The translations under genes and the position numbers were made by a program. A stretch of DNA of 7,487 nt from CANKHA01 sp040877285 (GTDB lineage Bacteria > Pseudomonadota > Alphaproteobacteria > Rhizobiales > Xanthobacteraceae), in the NCBI GenBank assembly GCA_040877285.1, contig JBBDNZ010000025.1, positions 1 to 7,487 of the forward strand, written 5' to 3'. The stretch's first letter is position 1; every line of letters begins with the position of its first letter. The notes under the pieces are model-generated. The model was not told where the DNA came from, did not search any database, and saw only the letters and a program-made list of their open reading frames with translations. Of this stretch, positions 1-4,796 are shown one piece after another.

Positions 1-120
1 ATGCTCAACCAGGACGCGATCGATCTCTATAACCGCGTGAATATCGGCAACAAGGTGGTGGTGCTGCCGGCCGGGCCGCGCACCGCCGTGGCCCTCAGCA
101 GGCCCAGCGGCGTCTACTAG
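1..120 (+). CDS. L,D-transpeptidase (YkuD/ErfK family), C-terminal fragment cut by the left edge
   Basis: Reading frame 1 is open from the first base to a TAG at 118-120 and gives 39 residues, beginning MLNQDAIDLYNRV and continuing into a KVVVLPAGP stretch. This resembles the part that follows the catalytic SHGCIR(M/L) motif in alphaproteobacterial YkuD-domain L,D-transpeptidases, where a helix like 'NQDAIDLYNRV' leads into a last beta strand 'G(N/T)KVVVL'. The window therefore seems to begin just after the catalytic cysteine, and the ATG at position 1 is probably the internal Met of that motif, not a start codon. Family members form 3-3 peptidoglycan cross-links or attach proteins to peptidoglycan in the periplasm. 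The tail after the YkuD fold is short (about 15 residues). An intrinsic terminator follows 22 bases after the stop. The family call rests on a short segment and on recall of homologues; the catalytic residues are not visible. Confidence 0.72.
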   Translation: MLNQDAIDLYNRVNIGNKVVVLPAGPRTAVALSRPSGVY

Positions 121-142
121 ACTCTTTGGCAAGCGAAGCGGG

Positions 143-171
143 CCGGGCCGCGAGAGCGTCCCGGTTTTGTT
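143..171 (+). terminator. Intrinsic terminator after the L,D-transpeptidase gene
   Basis: A hairpin is formed by CCGGG (143-147) pairing with CCCGG (160-164), a C148/T159 mismatch, then CGC (149-151) pairing with GCG (156-158) around a GAGA loop (152-155), which is a GNRA tetraloop. A TTTTGTT tract (165-171) follows at once, the classic layout of a Rho-independent terminator for + strand transcription. It is one-directional: no T tract flanks the hairpin on the - strand. Its T tract overlaps the stop codon (170-172) of the convergent acyltransferase gene, so that gene's transcript would run through the hairpin. Confidence 0.72.
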
Positions 172-1339
172 ACCGCACACGGATACGGTCGGCGATGGCG
201 TTGTCCGCGGGCATCGGCGCCGACGTCACCGGCACGGGCTCAATCTTGCCGAAGACATTGCGCAGGCGGCGGCGGGCCGGATTCTCAACCGCATAGAACA
301 AAATTGCCGCGGCAGCGATCACGATTGCGACGCTCACCAGAAATGCAACGAGCGGCATGGCCGCCAAGTGCGCGGCGAAGATTCTTTCCGCGCCATGCCT
401 GAGCACAAGCAGGACGGGGAAATGAACGATGTAAATCGAATAGGAAATCTCGCCGAGCCACACAACAGGTCCACGGGCGAAGATCGACCTCGTCAGAGGC
501 CCCGCGGCTGATACGCCAAGAATAAAGACCGCAAGTGACGCGATCAGCACAAAATCATGTGCGCGCAGAGACGCGCCCGCGAGAAAACCCAGTAAGCCTC
601 CAAACGTAACGAGATCGGCGGCTCCACGCGTGAGCCATTGGATGCCGTCCAGATTCGCGGCGCGATAGAGGAACACTCCGCAGGTGAATTCGCCGCCGAC
701 ACGCGCCAGTGCGGGAAGCCCGACCCAGGCGGCACCGACGTCCCAGCCGGCCAGATCAAAGACGATTGCCGTGAGCACAATGGTTACGACAGCGAGCGGA
801 AGCGCCGTGCGGCGCGGCAACGCAAGCGCTCCAAATGCAACCGCCGGGAACAAGAGGTAGGCGAACCATTCCGCGCTGATCGACCAGGACGGCGCGTTCC
901 AGCTCGCCGTCTCGGTTACGCCCCAAGCGTGCAGCAAGAGGAAATGCCAAGGCAAGTCATGGAAATCCCAGCCGTCCTTGCTGTTGAGCGGGATACCCAA
1001 ACGCTGAACGACAAGAATGAGTGCGATAAGTCCTATCAGCACGGCCGCATGAGCGGGAAACAGACGCACGAAGCGATGCCAGAGAAAAAAGCGCAGCGCC
1101 TTGGCGCGCAACGGCACAATTTGGCGCATATAGACATGCGCGATGATAAAACCCGAAAGCACGAAGAAGAGGTCCACGCCGAGATATCCGCGATGCACGA
1201 ACAGAAGATTGTTCGAGAGCGCATTGCTGAAATTCTGATTGGCGTGCAGCACAAGCACCAGCAGCGCCGCGAAAGCGCGCAGGCCGGTCAAGGCCGGTAG
1301 ATAGCCGCGAGGATCGGGATGCGTGGCGGGCGTCGGCAT
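170..1339 (-). CDS. Membrane acyltransferase 3 family protein (OafA/YrhL-like)
   Basis: This gene encodes an integral inner-membrane enzyme of the acyltransferase 3 family, which transfers acyl groups (often acetyl) to sugars of O-antigen, exopolysaccharide, glucans, Nod factor or similar acceptors. From the ATG at 1339 the product is 389 residues, a normal length. It opens with YLPALTGLRAFAALLVLVLH (residues 13-32); His32 is at the place of the conserved catalytic histidine. Next come GYLGVDLFFVLSGFII (51-66), the RFVRLFP motif (89-95, matching family R-x-x-R-x-x-P), a WNAPSWSISAEWFAYLLFP stretch (147-165), LGEISYSIYIVHFP (295-308) and the closing YAVENPARRRLR (349-360). About ten hydrophobic segments are spread through it. 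The frame stays open to a TTG at 1426 and an ATG at 1414; 1339 was chosen because it leaves 12 residues before the family domain, although its ribosome site is weak. The acceptor cannot be told from sequence, and no polysaccharide cluster is visible nearby. The gene converges on the L,D-transpeptidase gene and diverges from the reductase gene. Confidence 0.9.
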   Translation of the reverse strand: MPTPATHPDPRGYLPALTGLRAFAALLVLVLHANQNFSNALSNNLLFVHRGYLGVDLFFVLSGFIIAHVYMRQIVPLRAKALRFFLWHRFVRLFPAHAAVLIGLIALILVVQRLGIPLNSKDGWDFHDLPWHFLLLHAWGVTETASWNAPSWSISAEWFAYLLFPAVAFGALALPRRTALPLAVVTIVLTAIVFDLAGWDVGAAWVGLPALARVGGEFTCGVFLYRAANLDGIQWLTRGAADLVTFGGLLGFLAGASLRAHDFVLIASLAVFILGVSAAGPLTRSIFARGPVVWLGEISYSIYIVHFPVLLVLRHGAERIFAAHLAAMPLVAFLVSVAIVIAAAAILFYAVENPARRRLRNVFGKIEPVPVTSAPMPADNAIADRIRVR

Positions 1340-1453
1340 GGTCGCTTGGCGGCTCTTTGCAGCGTAACGTATCGCGAAATGCAGGCGGATCGCGGCCACT
1401 ATGGCGGCTTCCATCCCGAGAGCCAAGAGCGTTTTCCGCCGCGTCGGCGCATC

Positions 1454-1526
1454 AGGAGGTTATGCCCTTTACTCCGCCGCGGACTTCTGGATGATCGCAA
1501 TATTCGTTAACGGGCGGAATCATCCA
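1454..1526 (+). promoter_or_regulatory. Leader of the reductase gene: Shine-Dalgarno-like site, mini-ORF and inverted repeat
   Basis: The divergent gap between acyltransferase and reductase holds three linked elements on the + strand. AGGAGGT (1454-1460) is a near-perfect Shine-Dalgarno sequence. Two bases after its GGAGG core an ATG at 1462 opens a ten-codon ORF, MPFTPPRTSG, stopping at TGA 1492-1494; that spacing is shorter than usual. TGGATGAT (1488-1495) is exactly complementary to ATCATCCA (1519-1526), whose last base is the A of the reductase start codon. The mini-ORF stop lies inside the left arm, and the reductase's own ribosome site (GGGCGGA, 1512-1518) lies in the 23-base loop. The loop also holds the palindromes AATATT and GTTAAC. 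The repeat could be an RNA hairpin limiting initiation or a DNA operator, and the mini-ORF could be a leader peptide. Function is inference only, and chance is possible for an 8-bp repeat. Confidence 0.3.
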
Positions 1527-2446
1527 TGCGCATTGCGGTCATGGCGGCGGGAGCGGTCGGCGGCTATTTCGGCGGCCGGATGGCGGCGGCCGGCCATGAC
1601 GTGAGCTTCATCGCCCGCGGCGCGAATCTCGAGGCGCTGCGCAAGAACGGGCTGAAGGTCGAAAGCACGCTCGGCAATCTGCATCTGAAGAACATCAAAG
1701 CCACGTCTGATCCGAAGGAAGTCGGCCCGGTGGATATCGGGCTGTTCGCGGTAAAATTATGGGATACCGAAGCAGCCGCCGAAGCGGCGCGCCCCCTGGT
1801 AGGGCCGCAGACCCGCGTCATCACCTTGCAGAACGGCGTGGACAGCGTGGAGCGGATCGCACCGATCCTGGGCGCGGAGCAGGTGGCCGGCGGCATCGCC
1901 TATATCGCCAGCGTCATCGCCGCGCCGGGGGTCATCAGCCATACCAGCCCCTTCGCCAAGATGCTGTGTGGACGCATCGACGGGCGCGCTGACGCACAGC
2001 TTTCCGCGTTCACTGCGGCGGCCAAGCAGGCCGGTATCGACATCGTCTTGTCCGATTCCATCGACCGCGAGCGCTGGCAGAAATTCGTTTTTCTCGTCGC
2101 GCTGTCGGGCGCGACCGGGGCAACGCGCATGCCGCTCGGGCCGATCCTCGCCGATCCCGACACGCGCGCTTTCTTCAAACGACTGATGCAGGAGACGGTC
2201 GCCGTCGCGCGCGCCAAGGGTGTGGCGCTGCCGCCGGATTTCGTCGAGGACCGCATGACATTCGCCGACGCCGCGCCGCCCGGGATGAAGGCCTCGCTGC
2301 TGCACGATCTCGAGCGTGGCAACCGGCTGGAAATCGATTGGCTGGCGGGTAAAGTGGCAGCGCTCGGCCGCGAACTCGGCGTGGCCGCGCCGGTGAATGA
2401 AGCGGTCTATGCGGTGCTCAAGCTGCACCGCATGGGAAAATCATAA
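1526..2446 (+). CDS. 2-dehydropantoate 2-reductase family protein (PanE/ApbA)
   Basis: This 306-residue protein has the length and motif order of ketopantoate reductases, cytosolic enzymes that reduce 2-dehydropantoate to pantoate with NADPH in pantothenate and CoA synthesis. The N-terminal Rossmann turn is AAGAVGGYFGG (residues 7-17), followed by GHDVSFIARG (23-32), an LFAVKLWDT strand (73-81) and ITLQNGVDS (99-107) with Asn103. The C-terminal helical domain has Lys186 in WQKF (184-187) and Glu269 in NRLEIDWLAGKV (266-277). Asn103, Lys186 and Glu269 match the E. coli PanE residues Asn98, Lys176 and Glu256. The first Gly of GxGxxG is Ala7 here, a substitution I recall in a rhizobial subfamily. 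The start is firm: an in-frame TAA at 1508-1510 blocks extension, and GGGCGGA sits 7 bases upstream. The stop overlaps the convergent protease-like gene. Many genomes carry several family paralogues of unknown substrate and no other pantothenate gene is nearby, so panE is not assigned as a symbol. Confidence 0.88.
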   Translation: MRIAVMAAGAVGGYFGGRMAAAGHDVSFIARGANLEALRKNGLKVESTLGNLHLKNIKATSDPKEVGPVDIGLFAVKLWDTEAAAEAARPLVGPQTRVITLQNGVDSVERIAPILGAEQVAGGIAYIASVIAAPGVISHTSPFAKMLCGRIDGRADAQLSAFTAAAKQAGIDIVLSDSIDRERWQKFVFLVALSGATGATRMPLGPILADPDTRAFFKRLMQETVAVARAKGVALPPDFVEDRMTFADAAPPGMKASLLHDLERGNRLEIDWLAGKVAALGRELGVAAPVNEAVYAVLKLHRMGKS

Positions 2447-3259
2447 CCGCGCGCGGGCCCGCGACGACGCCGTTTTCGCACCGCCGCCGACGTCGGTCGC
2501 CAGCTTGAAGCCGAGCAACTCGTCCTTCTTAAAACGGTAAAGCTTCTCCTTCGGCGTTTCCATGGCGCGGGTCCAGACTTCGAGATCAACACCCATATCG
2601 CGCAGATATCTTTGGCACGCGGCGGAAACGCGCTGAGCGTCCTCCATGCCCGCCACAGGCGTGAGGCCGTCGCGCGCAAGCACCGAAACCTGGTGCACGC
2701 CGATGACCGCTTTTTGACCCGCGCGGCGCTCGACGCCGCCGGCAAACACCAAGGGGCAAGAGGATGCGCAGTAACGGCCGGCTTTGACCTCGGTCGAGAA
2801 TTGCTTGTTGCGGATGAGGCGGCCCATTTCCAGGGCGTCCGACACCGAACCGCCGGGAGAATGCAGCACCACACTCTTTATATAACTGCCGCGCTTTTCG
2901 ACCTCGTCCGCGAAAGCCTTAGCGGTGCCGGGCTCGATGGTGCCGGTCGCCAGCAAGCGGCCGTCGCCGACGAGATCGAACGACATGTGCGCCGCAAGCT
3001 CGGGATCGGCCCGGCGCAGCGGGCCGAGGGCGGGCTCGCCGTCCTCGCGCGGCAGCGCGGCGGGCGGTAACTCGGTCGATAACTGCGGCGTCGAGACAGC
3101 GGCGTTCTGCGTTTCTTCCGCGAGTTGCCGGTAGTCAAGCGCCAGCACCACCGCCGTCGCCGCGATCATCACCGCCAAGAGCCGGCGCAGAATGAAATCG
3201 TCCGGCCAGCCCTTCAGCCAGGCCAGGAACTGGGAACGAAAGTCTGCCGGGGCGGACAT
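2441..3259 (-). CDS. Membrane-anchored ClpP/SppA-like serine protease-fold protein (COG3904-like)
   Basis: The 272-residue product starts with a basic cytoplasmic segment and one membrane helix (about residues 25-42), then a Pro/Glu-rich linker (about 50-85) and a domain with the ClpP/crotonase fold signature (about 90-260). Visible marks are SVVLHSPGGSVSDALEMGRLIR (129-150 in part), with the Gly-Gly oxyanion turn at 136-137; CASSCPLVFAGG (164-175), where Ser166 aligns with the ClpP nucleophile of the ASMG motif; and IGVHQ (186-190), where His189 aligns with the catalytic His of ClpP MIHQP. No acidic triad residue can be fixed by eye. A single helix with basic residues before it predicts a periplasmic catalytic domain, where Cys164 and Cys168 could form a disulfide. 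It is translationally coupled to the upstream membrane protein: that gene stops at 3263-3265, within the 6-base spacer between GGAG (3266-3269) and this ATG. Such proteins are usually annotated 'periplasmic protein' or 'Clp-like protease'; substrates are unknown to me and activity is unproven. Confidence 0.72.
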   Translation of the reverse strand: MSAPADFRSQFLAWLKGWPDDFILRRLLAVMIAATAVVLALDYRQLAEETQNAAVSTPQLSTELPPAALPREDGEPALGPLRRADPELAAHMSFDLVGDGRLLATGTIEPGTAKAFADEVEKRGSYIKSVVLHSPGGSVSDALEMGRLIRNKQFSTEVKAGRYCASSCPLVFAGGVERRAGQKAVIGVHQVSVLARDGLTPVAGMEDAQRVSAACQRYLRDMGVDLEVWTRAMETPKEKLYRFKKDELLGFKLATDVGGGAKTASSRARARL

Positions 3260-3269
3260 GACTCACTCC
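3259..3269 (-). promoter_or_regulatory. Stop-start coupling site between the two genes of the membrane operon
   Basis: On the - strand the junction reads GGAG-TGAGTC-ATG. The Shine-Dalgarno GGAG (3269-3266) is inside the end of the upstream gene, the upstream TGA (3265-3263) is in the 6-base spacer, and the downstream ATG is at 3259-3257. Ribosomes ending the first gene sit directly over the start site of the second, which is the usual layout for translational coupling and fixed stoichiometry. The coupling itself is inferred. Confidence 0.65.
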
Positions 3270-4585
3270 GCCGTGGCGATGCGAAGCGCCGCCGGCTTTT
3301 TCTCCGACGCCGTGTCGGTTGAGGACTTGTCAGTTACGGGGGCACCGGCTGCAGGCGTGTGTGCTGCCGGCATGGTGTTCGCCGTCTCTGCCGCGGACCG
3401 CGAACGCATGGCTTCGTGCGCATCGTCCACTTCGCGCGCGAACCGCAAAGCGGTGATGAGCTGCGAAGCGGTCATGGTACTTGAATCGATCGCCGGGACT
3501 CCTTCGCGGCGGATACCGGCATGAACCACGCAAAGGATCAGCACCAGCACGCCCGGCAGTAGATCGATGGAGACGGCGCCGGCCCAGCTTGGGGCGAAAT
3601 CGGCGGCATAGACCCACACCGCTTCGGCCGGCGATAGCGGCTGAAAGCGCACGGGCTCGACCGGCGGCAGAGCGATGATCTTGTCGGCGGCGGCGGCCAG
3701 CGCCGCCGATTGCGCGGCCACCGCCGTTTCGACCTTGCCGACGACGGCGGTCTGTCGTTCGCCGAGATCGCCGCGACCTCCCGCGACCGGCGCGATGAAG
3801 CCGGAGCGCAAGCCTTCGGCGGCGCGTTTGACCGCCGGCGCTATCGAACGCTGCTGCAACGAGCTGATGGTGCCCAGGAGCGCGGTTGCCTCCTTGCCGA
3901 AGGCGTCGGTGCGCTCGCTGATCGGGCCACGGTCGGAGACGAGCTCGCGCATCGCGTGCAGATGCTTACCGCCCTGCTCGAATAGCGCCTTCATGCGGTC
4001 GGCGGATTGCGCGACTTCCTTCGACAGCCCGCCAAGCTGCGTGGACATTTGCGTCAATAGCTGCACGACGGTGCCAGAACCCGCGGTGCCGGTGAGCGAG
4101 CCGCCGCGTTCGGACTCGGCGAGATTGGCAAAATGGGTGGATGCCAGTTGAATGTCGGGCAACAGGCTCTGCGCCGCGAGGCCGTTACGATAGGCGCGGT
4201 CGAGATCGCGCGTGTAAGCCTCCACGCTGATGGCGAGATGCTGCTGGGTGGCCGCCGCGCCGGCCAGCGCCGAGGCGTTGAGCCACGACGACATGGCGAT
4301 GATCATCGCCGAGCCGAGCACCATGCAGCCGACCAGCATGACGCGGCCGTGGAGCTGGCGGATATGCGGCAAAAAGCCCATGAGGAAAGACCAGAAAGCG
4401 TAGATGCCGACCGACACTGCGACCGAATAAATCACCGCGGCAAAGAAGATGATGGTGGCATTGCCGTTGAGAAGATGGCGCACGCCGAGATAGGTGTATA
4501 CGCCGCTGGCCAGCGCGAGCACGGCAAGCGTGACGCGCATGGTGACCTCAAGGCGCTGAACGCCTTCGCGTAAGCCTGTAGACAT
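3263..4585 (-). CDS. Uncharacterised four-helix membrane protein with a large periplasmic, partly coiled-coil region
   Basis: I do not recognise a named family. The 440-residue product has three N-terminal membrane helices (about 17-38, 44-71 and 82-102), a long polar middle (about 105-330), a fourth helix (about 332-357) and an 80-residue C-terminal tail. Basic residues in the 2-3 loop (HIRQLHGR, 74-81) and after helix 4 (RREG, 359-362) place both ends in the cytoplasm and the middle in the periplasm. The middle is rich in Ala, Gln, Ser and Leu with heptad-like runs (about 175-215, 230-260 and 275-303), suggesting helical bundles or coiled coils like those in sensory receptors, but I see no HAMP, methyl-accepting or kinase motif. 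The tail is Ala/Thr/Pro/Ser-rich and low in complexity after residue 395. The start is supported by GGGAGG (4597-4592) six bases before the ATG. It is the first gene of a two-gene unit with the ClpP-like protein, so it may be its scaffold, sensor or regulator; that is inference from context only. Confidence 0.8.
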   Translation of the reverse strand: MSTGLREGVQRLEVTMRVTLAVLALASGVYTYLGVRHLLNGNATIIFFAAVIYSVAVSVGIYAFWSFLMGFLPHIRQLHGRVMLVGCMVLGSAMIIAMSSWLNASALAGAAATQQHLAISVEAYTRDLDRAYRNGLAAQSLLPDIQLASTHFANLAESERGGSLTGTAGSGTVVQLLTQMSTQLGGLSKEVAQSADRMKALFEQGGKHLHAMRELVSDRGPISERTDAFGKEATALLGTISSLQQRSIAPAVKRAAEGLRSGFIAPVAGGRGDLGERQTAVVGKVETAVAAQSAALAAAADKIIALPPVEPVRFQPLSPAEAVWVYAADFAPSWAGAVSIDLLPGVLVLILCVVHAGIRREGVPAIDSSTMTASQLITALRFAREVDDAHEAMRSRSAAETANTMPAAHTPAAGAPVTDKSSTDTASEKKPAALRIATAE

Positions 4586-4796
4586 GAAACCCCTCCCGCC
4601 CCGACGCCGTATTCCTGCGCGCCCCTACACGCATTTCCAGCCCAATTATTCGGGCCGGATTCCGCCGACAATGTGGCCGCATGGCGTCGAGGCCAATGGC
4701 CGCGGGCGCTCCCCGGGTGGCGCGGGTAGGGAAGGCTAATTAACATGCGCCGATGAGTCGAATGAGGCAGCGGTTAACTCGGGGGAGCGGTTAACG
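4586..4796. promoter_or_regulatory. Divergent intergenic region holding promoters for the membrane operon and the DUF4403 gene
   Basis: These 211 bases separate two divergently read units and must hold at least one promoter each way. The local AT-rich spots are CCCAATTATT (4641-4650) and CTAATTAAC (4736-4744). On the - strand a weak sigma70-like pair is TTGTCG (4671-4666) and AATAAT (4650-4645), but its 15-base spacer is short, so I would not rely on it. No convincing + strand promoter stands out by eye. Frames across the region show no family features, and I see no RNA gene. The region ends in the GTTAAC direct repeats described separately. Confidence 0.4.
4769..4795 (+). repeat. Exact 10-bp direct repeat AGCGGTTAAC flanking the DUF4403 ribosome site
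   Basis: AGCGGTTAAC occurs at 4769-4778 and again at 4786-4795, a 17-base period with 7 bases between copies. The second copy overlaps the end of the Shine-Dalgarno sequence GGGGGAG (4781-4787) and ends one base before the ATG at 4797. A related TTAAC lies at 4740-4744 (TAATTAACATG). Each copy holds the palindrome GTTAAC. TTAA is rare in this GC-rich window. A regulator bound here would block the ribosome site or the promoter. CtrA of alphaproteobacteria binds TTAA-N7-TTAA, but the spacing here (13 bases between the TTAA cores) does not fit that consensus, so the binding protein is unknown. Confidence 0.45.

Noticed and set aside
638..1300. 220-codon + strand frame inside the acyltransferase gene
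   Set aside because: Highly charged, low-complexity shadow of a well-supported membrane protein; no ribosome site or family pattern.
1757..2428. 223-codon - strand frame opposite the reductase gene
   Set aside because: Shadow frame with Arg/His-rich content and no motif; the reductase frame holds all expected active-site residues.
2452..2463. Perfect 12-bp palindrome CGCGGGCCCGCG just after the reductase stop, as a terminator
   Set aside because: No T tract follows on either strand, it lies within the coding end of the convergent gene, and such GC palindromes are expected in this composition.
4432..4746. - strand frame across the 4586-4746 intergenic region, overlapping the membrane protein start
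   Set aside because: Its translation has no family features and covers the start of a gene with a good Shine-Dalgarno site; most likely fortuitous.
4769..4795. Classic CtrA site from the paired TTAA motifs
   Set aside because: CtrA sites have 7 bases between TTAA cores; here there are 13, so the motif is reported only as an unexplained repeat.
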